This document shows, piece by piece, positions 1-8,716 of a stretch of DNA of 31,002 nt (within the stretch, counting starts at the first letter, position 1; every line of letters begins with the position of its first letter). The position numbers and the translations under genes were made by a program. Location: contig CAYZTG010000010.1 of assembly GCA_964481475.1 (NCBI GenBank), forward strand, positions 1 through 31,002, read 5' to 3'. Below the pieces are notes generated by a model that worked only from the letters and a program-made list of their open reading frames with translations, was not told the DNA's origin and ran no database searches. This DNA is from DUQU01 sp964481475 (lineage in GTDB: Bacteria; Bacillota_I; Bacilli_A; Acholeplasmatales; UBA5453).

Positions 1-178
1 AAGAGATCAATTTATTGTCATTTGTAATCGTGACAAAGTCTCCTTCTTCTCTATAGAAAACGTCAGTGTACATGCCATTGATTAAATCAACAACATAGTC
101 TCCATCACCATATGGTTCAGGATGTGGGTAAAACTTTCGAATCAAGTTCCTTGGTACTTTAATTTCAATACTTTTCAT
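1..178 (-). CDS. hypothetical protein, N-terminal part only
   Basis: The first 59 codons of a gene that continues beyond the left edge. The start is ATG at 178-176, preceded on the minus strand by a strong AAGGAG ribosome-binding site at 190-185. The visible protein begins MKSIEIKVPRNLIRKFYPHP and continues with alternating hydrophobic and charged residues suggesting a small beta-rich cytoplasmic protein (GDYVVDLINGMY is readable about residues 27-38). There is no signal peptide or membrane segment in the part seen. I do not recognise the family. Its leader of about 150 bases holds small hairpins (separate entry). Confidence 0.7.
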   Translation of the reverse strand, partial: MKSIEIKVPRNLIRKFYPHPEPYGDGDYVVDLINGMYTDVFYREEGDFVTITNDNKLIS

Positions 179-192
179 AAGTATCTCCTTCT

Positions 193-246
193 GGCATTTG
201 CCAATTTATTTACAGGTCAAGCCTGTATTACCCTTTGTACCAAGGA
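193..246 (-). other. leader with small hairpins upstream of the partial gene
   Basis: Reading the minus strand towards the ATG at 178 there are three short inverted repeats: CCTT/AAGG around 233-246, ACAGG-loop-CCTGT at 226-212, and TGGCA/TGCCA at about 205-194, the last just before the ribosome-binding site. Any one could be chance in AT-rich DNA, but together they could form a structured 5' leader. No known riboswitch consensus was recognised. Confidence 0.2.
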
Positions 247-409
247 TGTATTTAATTAGCATAATTGATATAAGAAAAATCAATATTTGTTGTCTAGTTT
301 TGAACAACTTTAACAAATTATTATTCATTATAAGAATTCACTAGTCAATAAGAATTATTCGATATATGCTTCAATATCTCCAAGATTTGGAAACTATTTC
401 AATTCATTA

Positions 410-757
410 TGGTGGAGATGAGGGGACTCGAACCCCTGTGCAAAACGAAACTGCATCAAACTTTCTACATGTTTATTCCATTATTTGATTTCACTAGAAA
501 GTCATGAATGAACACATTACTTAAAAGTTAGCCCTATTAATTCTTTTATTGCCTTATGGCTGCAAGCAATAAGTATAACTTACTTAACTGGATCTAAGAT
601 TAAGCTGTAAGTAGGCTTAAGTTAGACTTCGACCTTTTCTTAGGCGAATGCAAAATTTTGATTTCCGGTTATTTTGAAACCTCGAGTGTTTTTACTTGCA
701 CAACCAAGACATGCTTATTTGATCAATTTAATCCTGACGAATCCAATGAACATCCCC
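410..757 (-). ncRNA. ssrA: tmRNA (transfer-messenger RNA)
   Basis: Rescues ribosomes stalled on broken mRNA and tags the nascent protein for proteolysis, acting with SmpB. Read on the minus strand, the 5' end GGGGATG (757-751) pairs with CATCTCC near the 3' end (420-414, one G-U pair) to form the tRNA-like acceptor stem, followed by A and an encoded CCA at 412-410. The T arm (GGGGTTCGAGTCCCC, about 437-423) is perfect. The mRNA-like part has a reading frame ending in ...ITGNQNFAFA and then TAA (about 646-617); the hydrophobic AFA end is typical of a degradation tag. The resume codon is less certain: a Gly or Arg codon around 680. The 348-nt length is normal. A promoter lies directly upstream. 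Confidence 0.96.
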
Positions 758-766
758 AAGCACTTT

Positions 767-794
767 ATTATATAACATTTTGATAATATTTCAA
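767..794 (-). promoter_or_regulatory. promoter of ssrA
   Basis: On the minus strand TTGAAA (794-789) and TATAAT (772-767) are separated by 16 bases, putting the start of transcription within a few bases of the mature tmRNA 5' end at 757. Confidence 0.7.
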
Positions 795-1003
795 GTATTT
801 AATGATAAAAAACTTGGAAATAGTCTAAATTAATCCCTTTGTTAGATAATCAATCAAAATTATTTAGTTTCTTTTAAAAATGGACTATAATTTAATGAAC
901 TAATGATGCTTTTGATATAGCAAAATTGGCAAACAAAAAGGGGAGTATTTTTACCTTAAAGTAAGTGAAAAAATAAATTGAGTAAATAATATCATTAAAA
1001 ATG
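795..1003. other. AT-rich intergenic spacer between ssrA and the pot operon
   Basis: No coding region, RNA gene or repeat recognised. A GGCAAAC string at 928-934 resembles the start of a c-di-GMP riboswitch, but the rest of the motif is absent. Confidence 0.6.
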
Positions 1004-1031
1004 TTGACATATAAATAATTTTTACTATAAT
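1004..1031 (+). promoter_or_regulatory. promoter of the potABCD operon
   Basis: Consensus -35 TTGACA (1004-1009) and -10 TATAAT (1026-1031) with a 16-base spacer. This predicts a 5' leader of about 125 bases before potA. The leader contains a very short reading frame (ATG 1099, MNTKPFS, stop 1120-1122) behind an AAGGA at 1090-1094. Confidence 0.8.
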
Positions 1032-1163
1032 GGTATTGTCATGTTTATTTTAACTTTACACAGAGTTTAATTATAGTAAACAATGATGTAAGGAAATGAT
1101 GAATACTAAGCCATTTAGTTGATGAAATGTTTAACTAGTTTAAACATGGAAAAGGAGGATACA

Positions 1164-2225
1164 ATGAAAGAATTAATCAGAGTAAATAATGTAACAAAAG
1201 CCTTTGGGGAGCAAGTTGTTTTAAAAGGAATAAATTTAGAAATATTAGAAAATGAATTTGTAACTTTATTAGGCCCAAGTGGATGTGGTAAAACAACAAT
1301 TTTACGTATTATTGGTGGTTTTGAAACACCCTCTAGTGGAGATGTTTCTTTTTTAGGGAAAAACCTTTTAGATATTCCTCCTCATAAAAGGCCTACAAAT
1401 ACAGTCTTTCAGAGATATGCATTGTTTCCTCATCTAACTGTTTATGAAAATGTTGCTTTTGGTTTAAGAATTAAGAAAGATGTTCATGATAAAAGAACGA
1501 AAAAAGAAAAAGAAGCAGATATTGATGCTGCAGTGAAGAAGTACTTAAAGATGGTGGGCTTAATTGGTTATGAAGAAAGAAGTGTCCATAAGCTTTCAGG
1601 GGGGCAACAACAAAGAGTTGCAATTGCTAGAGCATTGATTAATGAGCCGAAAATACTTTTGTTGGATGAGCCACTAGCTGCTTTAGACCTTAAATTGCGT
1701 CAAGAGATGCAGTATGAATTAAAAGAAATCCAAAAAAATGCAGGAATCACTTTTTTATTTGTCACACATGACCAAGAGGAAGCTTTAACAATGAGTGATA
1801 AAATTGTTGTTATTAATGAAGGTGAAATACAACAAATAGGGACACCTGAAGATATTTATAATGAACCTATAAACAAGTTTGTTGCTAAGTTTATTGGAGA
1901 ATCTAATATTGTTGAAGGTGTAATGAAGGATGACTTTTTAGTTAATTGGGATAATAAAGATTATGAGTGTGTTGATTATGGCTTTAAAAAGAATGAAGTT
2001 GTAGATATTGTCTTAAGGCCAGAAGATTTAGATATTGTTGAAAAAGGCCAAGGTTTTATTGATGGAGTTGTGGATAGTGTTGCTTTCAAAGGAGTGCACT
2101 ATGAAATAGATGTTAAAACAGATAATAGAATTTATACAATTCACACAACTGACTTCCAACCAGAGGGTAAAGAAGTTTCGATTGCTTTTTATAAAGAAGA
2201 TATTCATGTTATGGAGAAGTGGTAA
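1164..2225 (+). CDS. potA: spermidine/putrescine ABC transporter ATP-binding protein
   Basis: ATPase subunit that powers polyamine import by the PotABCD transporter at the inner face of the membrane. Visible motifs are the Walker A GPSGCGKTT at residues 37-45, the Q-loop FQRYALFPHLTV near 82-93, the ABC signature LSGGQQQ at 144-150 and Walker B LLLDEP at 165-170. The remaining ~120 residues form the regulatory TOBE-type domain found in PotA. The frame stays open upstream to 1119, but ATG 1164 is chosen because AAGGAGG at 1152-1158 sits at ideal distance; it gives 353 residues, normal for the family. It is the first gene of potABCD, and its stop TAA overlaps the potB ATG by one base. The exact polyamine cannot be told from this subunit. 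Confidence 0.93.
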   Translation: MKELIRVNNVTKAFGEQVVLKGINLEILENEFVTLLGPSGCGKTTILRIIGGFETPSSGDVSFLGKNLLDIPPHKRPTNTVFQRYALFPHLTVYENVAFGLRIKKDVHDKRTKKEKEADIDAAVKKYLKMVGLIGYEERSVHKLSGGQQQRVAIARALINEPKILLLDEPLAALDLKLRQEMQYELKEIQKNAGITFLFVTHDQEEALTMSDKIVVINEGEIQQIGTPEDIYNEPINKFVAKFIGESNIVEGVMKDDFLVNWDNKDYECVDYGFKKNEVVDIVLRPEDLDIVEKGQGFIDGVVDSVAFKGVHYEIDVKTDNRIYTIHTTDFQPEGKEVSIAFYKEDIHVMEKW

Positions 2226-3070
2226 TGTTTAAAATTGAACCACTAAAAAAAGAAAGAGTTAAGCGTGGGAAACTTAAAACGATAGAGTTAATTGGTTGGC
2301 CATATTACTTTATATTATTTGTTTTTATTGTAATACCGTTAGTCTTAATTGTCTTTTATTCAATAACAGAAAACGTTAATAATTTATATTATGAGTTTAC
2401 TTTAAAATATTTCACAATGTTCTTTAAGGAATCGGCCTTTGTTAAAGTAATGAGGGATTCGATTGTCTTAGCTTTAATAACGACAGTAATAACATTAATA
2501 ATTGGCTATCCCTTAGCTTTTGTTATTAGTAGACAAAATGTTAAAAAACAAGCACTGTTAATTTTAATTATCACAGCTCCAATGTGGATTAATATGTTAA
2601 TTAGAGTTCATGCCTGGAAGCAAATATTTGAAATGATTAGTCCAAAAATTATAGGGACCAACTTGGCAATTGTAGTTGGGATGGTTTATGTTTTTTTACC
2701 ATTTATGGTTTTGCCTATTTATACTGTATTATCTAAGATAGACCCCTTATTATATGAAGCTAGCGCTGATTTAGGTAGTAACAGTTTTAAAACATTTATT
2801 AGAGTAACATTACCTTTATCAATTGGGGGAGTCTTATCAGGTGTGACCATGGTTTTATTACCAGCAGCAACCACTATTGTGATTCCTAAGACTTTAGGAG
2901 AAGGAAAGTATTTGATCGGAAATTTAATTGAAGATAGGTTTTTGAAAGCAGGGAACTGGAGTTATGGTTCTGCTATTGCGATTGTTTTATCCTTAATCAT
3001 TATGTTAATGGTTGTAATAACAAAAAGATTCGATAAAAACAAAGGTGGTGACACGTATGAGAAAGAATAA
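2225..3070 (+). CDS. potB: spermidine/putrescine ABC transporter permease PotB
   Basis: One of the two membrane permeases of the polyamine importer. A basic N-terminus precedes a first membrane segment (about residues 24-46) and about five further hydrophobic helices. The cytoplasmic EAA loop that contacts the ATPase is readable as EASADLGSNSFKTFIRVTLP, about residues 177-196. ATG 2225 is taken as the start because it overlaps the potA stop as TAATG and has GGAG at 2213-2216; an in-frame GTG at 2219 is less likely. Its 3' end overlaps potC by 14 bases, indicating coupled translation. About 281 residues, normal for PotB. Confidence 0.9.
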   Translation: MFKIEPLKKERVKRGKLKTIELIGWPYYFILFVFIVIPLVLIVFYSITENVNNLYYEFTLKYFTMFFKESAFVKVMRDSIVLALITTVITLIIGYPLAFVISRQNVKKQALLILIITAPMWINMLIRVHAWKQIFEMISPKIIGTNLAIVVGMVYVFLPFMVLPIYTVLSKIDPLLYEASADLGSNSFKTFIRVTLPLSIGGVLSGVTMVLLPAATTIVIPKTLGEGKYLIGNLIEDRFLKAGNWSYGSAIAIVLSLIIMLMVVITKRFDKNKGGDTYEKE

Positions 3071-3845
3071 AGTTAGAATAGCTGATATTCTAGTAATTGT
3101 TTTGGTTCTCTTATTTGTCTACTTGCCAATTGTTAGTTTAATTGTGTTTTCTTTTAATAGTGATAATAGTTTAACAAATTTTAAGAGCTTTTCGTTTAAA
3201 TGGTATGGAGAACTATTCCGTGATGAAGCAATTATGGAAGCGGTTATTATGACATTTGTAATTGCAATTATTGCAACAATCATTTCGACAATTATTGGTA
3301 CATTTGCCTCTATTGCATTAGCAAGAAGAAAGAAAAGATTTAGAAACACTATTTTAACATTAAACAATATCCCTATTGTAAACCCAGAAATAGTTACAGC
3401 TATTGGGATGTTATTGTTATTTCAATCAATGAAATTTGAAAAGGGATACTTTACAATGCTACTTGCTCACATCGCATTTTGTATTCCGTATGTAATTATT
3501 ACTGTTTATCCGAAAGTTAGAAGTCTAGATCCAAATTTAGTTGAGGCGGCAATGGATTTAGGTGCAACACCTATAAAGGCATTAAGGCATGCTATTTTAC
3601 CCCAAATTAATGTTGCCGTAGTTGCCGCAATAGCAATCTCTTTTACAATGAGTTTTGACGATTTTGTTATTTCCTATTTTACAGCAGGATCAAAAACAAA
3701 TATCTCAATTTATTTATACACCTTAAAAAGAGGTGTAAACCCAAGTATCAATGCTTTATCAACTATTATGATTTTAGTTATTTCGGTAGTTGTAGCGATA
3801 AATTATTTAAGAACAATTAAGCAGGTTAAAAAGGAGGAAGTATAA
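3057..3845 (+). CDS. potC: spermidine/putrescine ABC transporter permease PotC
   Basis: Second permease of the polyamine importer, pairing with PotB to form the channel. Several transmembrane helices are obvious, the first at about residues 7-30. The EAA loop reads EAAMDLGATPIKALRHAILP, about residues 159-178, and is followed by a helix pair ending near the C-terminus. ATG 3057 is chosen because AAAGGTGG lies about 8 bases upstream; an in-frame GTG at 3045 is inside that region. The length of 262 residues fits PotC. It overlaps potB at its 5' end and stops one base before potD, whose ribosome-binding site AAGGAGG lies inside the last codons of potC. Confidence 0.9.
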   Translation: MRKNKVRIADILVIVLVLLFVYLPIVSLIVFSFNSDNSLTNFKSFSFKWYGELFRDEAIMEAVIMTFVIAIIATIISTIIGTFASIALARRKKRFRNTILTLNNIPIVNPEIVTAIGMLLLFQSMKFEKGYFTMLLAHIAFCIPYVIITVYPKVRSLDPNLVEAAMDLGATPIKALRHAILPQINVAVVAAIAISFTMSFDDFVISYFTAGSKTNISIYLYTLKRGVNPSINALSTIMILVISVVVAINYLRTIKQVKKEEV

Positions 3846-3846
3846 C

Positions 3847-4905
3847 ATGAAAAAAATATTAAGTTTAATAATCTCTGCAGTAACACTAATTACACTTGTT
3901 TCCTGTAGAGCAGCTGACATTAAATTATTAATGCCAGGGTCATATATAGATAAATCTATAGTAAGAAGTTTTGAAAAAGAAACTGGAAAGAAAGTAAGTG
4001 TCGTTCCCTTTGAATCAAATGAGGCAGCACTTACTAAATTAAAAACAGAAAAATTTGATCTGGTAATTCCAAGCGATTATATGATTGAACAAATGATCAA
4101 AGAAGATTTACTTCAAAAAATTGATTGGACAAAAGTTACTGAATTAAATAAAGAAACAAGTTTTCCAAATGAACTAAAAAGTTTATTAGATGAACTTGGT
4201 GAAGATTTTCCGATATTAGATTATTCAGTTCCTTATTTTTGGGGAAACTTAGGAATTCTTTATAATACTAAAAAAGTCAACAAAGAACTCCTTGAACAAC
4301 AACAATGGAATATTTTTAGAAATACAGAACTAAAAATTGTAATGTATGATTCAGCGAGAGACGGTTTCTTTATCGCATTGAAAGAGCTAGGATATTCAGG
4401 AAATACTGCAGTAGAGAGTGAACTCTTAGAAGCTGAAGCATATTTAAAAAATATGGCAAAGCAAGCGAATGTTGTGTTTTTAACTGATGAAATTTTGGAT
4501 GATATGAAATCTTCTAAATATGATATTTCCTTAACTTATTCAGGTGACGCAATTTATTTAATGGATAGCAATGCAGATTTAGATTTCTATGTGCCAACAA
4601 TTGGTTCAAACATTTTTGTAGATGGATTTGTAATTCCTAAAGGGGCAAGAGATTTGGATTTGGTTTATGAGTTTATTAATCATATCTCTTCCTATGAAAA
4701 TGCTCTAAGTAATACTCTTGAAGTTATGTATCAAAGTCCAAGGAAAGATGTTTATGAACTAATGATTTCGGAAGATAGTGAGCTTTACCACTTGGTTAAT
4801 GCATATCAAGTTGTTAGAAGTGAAAATGATGAACTATTTAGATATGTTCCTCTTGCAAAAGCATTTATTGATGATTCTTGGGCGAGAATTAGATCAAGCA
4901 ATTAA
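3847..4905 (+). CDS. potD: polyamine-binding lipoprotein PotD
   Basis: Extracellular substrate-binding lipoprotein that delivers spermidine or putrescine to PotBC. The N-terminus is a lipoprotein signal: MKK, a hydrophobic stretch, then lipobox LVSC with the lipidated Cys at residue 20. The mature part has the bilobal periplasmic-binding layout of the PotD/PotF family, with recognisable segments DLVIPSDYMI (~60-70), PYFWGNLGILYN (~128-140) and VPTIGSNIFVDGFVIPKGA (~250-270). Length is 352 residues. It is the last gene of the operon, followed by a strong terminator. Specificity within the family (spermidine, putrescine or another cation) cannot be assigned by eye. Confidence 0.9.
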   Translation: MKKILSLIISAVTLITLVSCRAADIKLLMPGSYIDKSIVRSFEKETGKKVSVVPFESNEAALTKLKTEKFDLVIPSDYMIEQMIKEDLLQKIDWTKVTELNKETSFPNELKSLLDELGEDFPILDYSVPYFWGNLGILYNTKKVNKELLEQQQWNIFRNTELKIVMYDSARDGFFIALKELGYSGNTAVESELLEAEAYLKNMAKQANVVFLTDEILDDMKSSKYDISLTYSGDAIYLMDSNADLDFYVPTIGSNIFVDGFVIPKGARDLDLVYEFINHISSYENALSNTLEVMYQSPRKDVYELMISEDSELYHLVNAYQVVRSENDELFRYVPLAKAFIDDSWARIRSSN

Positions 4906-4910
4906 TTATT

Positions 4911-4949
4911 AAAAGGATACAGTATGAAAGATATTGTATCTTTTTTTTA
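4911..4949 (+). terminator. intrinsic terminator of potABCD
   Basis: Inverted repeat around GGATACAGTAT and ATATTGTATC (one G-U pair, short loop) immediately followed by eight T residues at 4941-4948. Confidence 0.9.
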
Positions 4950-4974
4950 TAATATTTAACATTTATGTTAAAAT
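4946..4974 (+). promoter_or_regulatory. candidate promoter of the nusB operon with an inverted repeat
   Basis: A weak -35-like TTTATA (4946-4951) and -10-like TAAAAT (4969-4974) are 17 bases apart. Between them lies a perfect palindrome TTAACAT-TT-ATGTTAA (4956-4971), which could be an operator or simply AT-rich chance. The start of nusB is 19 bases downstream of the -10. Confidence 0.35.
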
Positions 4975-4992
4975 TAATAATGAGGTAAAATT

Positions 4993-5352
4993 ATGTCAAG
5001 AAGAAAAAATAGACTAGAAGCTGTTCATTGTTTATATCAATATGATCTTCTAGAATTAGGTTCAAAAGAAAATAAAAATATTAATAATGCTCTTTGCGAA
5101 GGAGTAATCGAAAACATTATTGAAATTGATAAAATTATCGAAGATAGTTTAGAAAGTTATTCTCTTTATAGATTATCATATATCGATAGAGCAATTATTA
5201 GGCTTGCTACATATGAGATGAAATATACTGATACTGCTCATCAAATTATTATCAATGAAGCAATTGAAATAACTAAAGAGTTAAGTGATATTGATGATAA
5301 ACAGTTTAAGTTTAATAATCGCGTTTTAGACAATATTAAAAAGAAGGTATAG
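4993..5352 (+). CDS. nusB: transcription antitermination factor NusB
   Basis: RNA-binding protein that joins NusE/S10 on boxA RNA to promote antitermination, chiefly of rRNA transcripts. The all-helical fold is readable: N-terminal SRRKNRLEAVHCLYQYD and the conserved C-terminal part with YRLSYIDRAIIRLATYEMKY (~57-76) and INEAIEITKEL (~86-96). At 119 residues it is a little shorter than many NusB proteins. It opens the nusB-xseA-xseB-dxs-tlyA-recN cluster common in Firmicutes, and the next gene begins one base after its stop. Confidence 0.92.
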   Translation: MSRRKNRLEAVHCLYQYDLLELGSKENKNINNALCEGVIENIIEIDKIIEDSLESYSLYRLSYIDRAIIRLATYEMKYTDTAHQIIINEAIEITKELSDIDDKQFKFNNRVLDNIKKKV

Positions 5353-5353
5353 T

Positions 5354-6697
5354 GTGGAAGAAAAAAAGTATTTAACAATTACCGCCTTAACTAAATACAT
5401 AAAATATATTCTTGAAGATGATGCTCATCTTTCTAGGATTTATTTGCGTGGAGAAATTTCCAATTTAACAAAACATAGTAGAGGACATTACTACTTTTCT
5501 TTAAAAGATGAAAACTCACAAATAAGAGCGATTATGTTTTCTAGTCAGACTTTAAAGTTAAAGTTCTCTCCTAAAGAGGGCGACAAAGTATTAGTTTTAG
5601 GAAGCATTAATGTTTATGAACCTTCTGGGAGTTACTCACTCCAAGTATATGAAATGGAAGTAGATGGTATTGGAGATCTACATTTGGCCTATGAAAAACT
5701 AAAAAAAGAATTTGAAGAGAAAGGCTATTTCAAAGAAGAACATAAAAACCCGATTCCTAAGTATCCTAAAGCGATCGGCGTGATAACGTCTCCAACTGGT
5801 GCGGCAGTTAGAGACATCATTCATACAATTGAAAGAAGATATCCTCTTACAAAACTTATTTTGTACCCGACCTTAGTTCAAGGAGAGGGGGCTAAGAAGG
5901 ATATTGTAGATAATATTTCCCGAGCAAATGAAGATCAATTAGTTGAGGTATTAATTGTGGGCAGAGGAGGAGGATCAATTGAAGATTTATGGGCCTTCAA
6001 TGAAAGAGAAGTTGTTGAAGCAATTTATTCCTCAAAAATCCCGATTATTTCTGCTATAGGTCATGAGACAGATTTTACTTTAGCTGACTTTGTTAGTGAT
6101 TTAAGGGCTCCAACTCCAACTGCAGGTGCTGAACTTGCCACTCCCGATGTGGCAGTTTTAAAGAAAACTATTATTACTTATCATGATCAAATAAAAAACT
6201 ATTTAAATAGTGTAATTAAACTTAAACAAACTGCACTAGTTTATTTAGATGAAAGACTAAGTTTAAGACATCCACTCAAAACTATTCAAGAGTCTAAAAA
6301 GTATTACAATAAATTGAATAGTGATTTAACTAAAATTTTTTCTTGGAAGTTAGAAAATAAAAGAAATCAGTTAAACCATATTAACTATGCTTTTAGTAAA
6401 ATTGAACCAGCGAAAATTTTAAATGATAAAAAAACTAAGTTGGTTATTAAGGAAGATTTTTTAAATAGATATTTTAGTAATATTATTAATCAAAATAAGC
6501 AAAAGCTATCCTTAATAATAAATTCATTAGAAACATTAAACCCTCTTAAGTTAATGAGTCAAGGATATTCAATTAGTTTACTTAATGGACAAAGATTAAC
6601 ATCAGTTAAAGAAGTCAGTAATGATGATGTTATAGAAACTTATATAAAAGATGGAAAACTATTTTCGGTAGTAATTAAGAAGGAGGATTTATCATGA
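5354..6697 (+). CDS. xseA: exodeoxyribonuclease VII large subunit
   Basis: Large catalytic subunit of exonuclease VII, which degrades single-stranded DNA to oligonucleotides together with several XseB subunits. An N-terminal OB-fold (about 1-105, with HSRGHYYFSLKDENSQIRA) precedes the catalytic domain. That domain shows GVITSPTGAAVRDI (~143-156), GRGGGSIEDLWAFNER (~203-218) and GHETDFTLADFVSDLRAPTP (~236-255), all hallmarks of XseA. A long helical region follows. The start is GTG 5354, immediately after the nusB stop. Length 447 is typical. Its stop overlaps the xseB ATG by four bases. Confidence 0.95.
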   Translation: MEEKKYLTITALTKYIKYILEDDAHLSRIYLRGEISNLTKHSRGHYYFSLKDENSQIRAIMFSSQTLKLKFSPKEGDKVLVLGSINVYEPSGSYSLQVYEMEVDGIGDLHLAYEKLKKEFEEKGYFKEEHKNPIPKYPKAIGVITSPTGAAVRDIIHTIERRYPLTKLILYPTLVQGEGAKKDIVDNISRANEDQLVEVLIVGRGGGSIEDLWAFNEREVVEAIYSSKIPIISAIGHETDFTLADFVSDLRAPTPTAGAELATPDVAVLKKTIITYHDQIKNYLNSVIKLKQTALVYLDERLSLRHPLKTIQESKKYYNKLNSDLTKIFSWKLENKRNQLNHINYAFSKIEPAKILNDKKTKLVIKEDFLNRYFSNIINQNKQKLSLIINSLETLNPLKLMSQGYSISLLNGQRLTSVKEVSNDDVIETYIKDGKLFSVVIKKEDLS

Positions 6698-6900
6698 AAT
6701 TAACGTTTGAAGAAGCTTTAAAGAAGTTAGAAGAAGTAGTAAAAAAGTTAGAAGATAAAGAGGTTAGTTTGGATGATGCTGTTAAACTATATAATGATGG
6801 ATTAGAATTATCAAAACAGTGTTATAACTTACTAAATGAATCTGAGAAACTAATTACAGTAAAAATGAATGATAAGGAAGAACCATTTAATATTGAATAA
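6694..6900 (+). CDS. xseB: exodeoxyribonuclease VII small subunit
   Basis: Small helical subunit of exonuclease VII. The protein of 68 residues has the standard motif FEEALKKLEEVVKKLEDKEV followed by SLDDAVKLYNDGLELSKQC. The ribosome-binding site AAGGAGG lies inside the end of xseA, about 8 bases before the ATG. The 3' end overlaps the longest dxs frame by up to 32 bases. In many Firmicutes ispA lies between xseB and dxs; here there is no room for it. Confidence 0.95.
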   Translation: MKLTFEEALKKLEEVVKKLEDKEVSLDDAVKLYNDGLELSKQCYNLLNESEKLITVKMNDKEEPFNIE

Positions 6901-8716
6901 TCGTTTAGAGGAAATTGTTGATCCTTCATTTTTAAAAGACTTATCAGTCAAAGAACTTAAAAAATTAGCTGAAGAAATTCGCTTATTTTTAATTGAAGAA
7001 ATCTCTAAAACGGGAGGTCATTTAGCCTCAAATCTTGGTGCTGTTGAATTATCGATTGCTCTCCATTATGTTTTTAACTCTCCATTCGATGACATTATTT
7101 TTGATGTTTCTCATCAAATATATACTCACAAAATATTAACGGGAAGAGCAAGAGAGTTTAAAAGCTTAAGGAAACATCAAGGTCTTTCGGGATACGCTAA
7201 TTACCAAGAATCAATTCATGATAAATGGGAATCCGGCCATGCTGGAACTTCAATTTCAGCTTTAATGGGCTATTTAAAAGCTAATCAATTAAAAGGTATC
7301 AAAAATGAAGCAGTAGCTTTAGTTGGTGACGCTTCGATTACGAATGGTACTAATATGGAAGCATTAAATATTTTAGCTAGCGAAAAAGACTTAAAAGGAA
7401 TAATTATTATTAACGACAATAAAATGAGTATTTCAGGGAATGTGGGTTCATTCTCTAAAATATTGGCAAAAATGAGAGGTTCAAAGTTTTTTAATAAAAT
7501 TAAAAGAGCATTTAAAAAAATCACACCTAAATTTATTTATAATTTTCTTTCTAAAGTCAAAAGAGGTTTTAAAGCATTTATTCAATCAACTAATATTTTT
7601 GAAGATATGGGATATGTTTATTTAGGTCCTATTGATGGTAATAATCTCGATGAGTTAATTAGAACTTTTAAACAAGCAAAAAAATTAAAGAAATCTGTTG
7701 TTATACATACAGTTACTAAAAAGGGAAAAGGATATCCTCAAGCTGAAAATGATAATGACGGAAAATACCATGGTGTGGGTCCTTTTGATCTTGATAGGGG
7801 ACTTAAAGTAGAGGAATCAAGCGATATTAGTTGGAGCGAGGCGATTAGTTTAATTATTGAAGATCTCACAATTACAAATGATATTTATGTTATTATGCCA
7901 GCAATGTTGGTAGGTTCAAAATTTTTAAACTATCAAGAGAAACATCCCCAAAGAATTATTGATGTTGGTATTGCAGAAGAGCATGCAGCTGTGATGGCAT
8001 CAGCAATGGCATTAAATGGGATTAATGTCTTTTTGGCTTATTATAGTACCTTTTCTCAAAGAGCATTTGACCAAATTTTAAATGATATAGCAAGACCAAA
8101 CATTAGAGTGGTAATAGGAATCGATAGAGCCGGGTTTGTCGGTGAAGACGGTTCAACTCATCAAGGCATTTATGATGTATCAATGTTTTTAAGTATGCCC
8201 AATGTCATAATTACGATGCCGAGAAATATTATTGAAGCCTATGGACTACTAAAATATGCTTATCAGCAAAATAAGCCTTTCGTTATTAGATATCCAAGAG
8301 GGACAACTAATTTTGTAGACTTTAAAGAAACTTCAGAAATAAAACCATCTTGGGAACTAATTTGTAAAGGAACTTTAGGAGTAATCATAAGTTATGGACC
8401 TGTTTTAACAGAAATAGAAGAACTGTTAAAAAGTAATAATTTAAATTATTCCATTTGTAATGCTAGATTTATTAGGCCAATTGACGAACAACTGTTAAGA
8501 GAACTATTAATAAATAATCAGAAAATAGTTGTTTATGAAGAAATACATGCTAGTGGAAGTTTATATCAACTTATACTAGACTACTGTGCGAAAAATGATT
8601 TTTATAATGAAGTTATTGCGGTCAATGCCTATAATAAGGTAATTGATCAAGGAACTGTTTTAGAAAATAAAGCAGCTGCAAAAATTAGTTTAACTGATTT
8701 ATTAGAGGTATTATGA
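6869..8716 (+). CDS. dxs: 1-deoxy-D-xylulose-5-phosphate synthase
   Basis: Condenses pyruvate and glyceraldehyde 3-phosphate to DXP, the first step of the methylerythritol phosphate isoprenoid pathway, using thiamine diphosphate. Seen are EDPSF-like VDPSFLKDLS at the N-terminus, SHQIYTHKILTGR, the ThDP/metal motif GDASITNG...IIINDNKMSISGN, YHGVGPFD, GIAEEHAAVMASA, DGSTHQGIYDVS and FVIRYPRG. The third residue of the usual GDG is Ala here (GDA), an odd but conservative change. The pathway's last enzyme, IspH, is also in this window. The start is uncertain: ATG 6869 lies inside xseB, while TTG 6893 (MNNRLEEIVDPSF) follows AAGGAAG at 6874-6880 and fits the family N-terminus better. Length about 607-615. 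Confidence 0.9.
   Translation: MIRKNHLILNNRLEEIVDPSFLKDLSVKELKKLAEEIRLFLIEEISKTGGHLASNLGAVELSIALHYVFNSPFDDIIFDVSHQIYTHKILTGRAREFKSLRKHQGLSGYANYQESIHDKWESGHAGTSISALMGYLKANQLKGIKNEAVALVGDASITNGTNMEALNILASEKDLKGIIIINDNKMSISGNVGSFSKILAKMRGSKFFNKIKRAFKKITPKFIYNFLSKVKRGFKAFIQSTNIFEDMGYVYLGPIDGNNLDELIRTFKQAKKLKKSVVIHTVTKKGKGYPQAENDNDGKYHGVGPFDLDRGLKVEESSDISWSEAISLIIEDLTITNDIYVIMPAMLVGSKFLNYQEKHPQRIIDVGIAEEHAAVMASAMALNGINVFLAYYSTFSQRAFDQILNDIARPNIRVVIGIDRAGFVGEDGSTHQGIYDVSMFLSMPNVIITMPRNIIEAYGLLKYAYQQNKPFVIRYPRGTTNFVDFKETSEIKPSWELICKGTLGVIISYGPVLTEIEELLKSNNLNYSICNARFIRPIDEQLLRELLINNQKIVVYEEIHASGSLYQLILDYCAKNDFYNEVIAVNAYNKVIDQGTVLENKAAAKISLTDLLEVL

Noticed and set aside
410..440. tRNA-like 3' end (T arm plus CCA) on the minus strand
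   Set aside because: It is the 3' half of tmRNA; the matching 5' acceptor strand lies at 751-757 and a tag frame lies between.
921..945. GGCAAAC followed by AAAAAGGGG, resembling the start of a GEMM-I riboswitch before potA
   Set aside because: No GNRA hairpin, no GACGCAAAG segment and no terminator follow, so it is chance similarity.
1119..1163. Upstream extension of potA (15 extra residues)
   Set aside because: The extension is not PotA-like and the strong AAGGAGG site fits ATG 1164.
3119..3367. 82-codon minus-strand frame inside potC
   Set aside because: Antisense shadow of a well-supported membrane protein gene; no ribosome-binding site or family features.
7285..7524. 79-codon minus-strand frame inside dxs
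   Set aside because: Antisense shadow; hydrophobicity results from complementary AT-rich codons.
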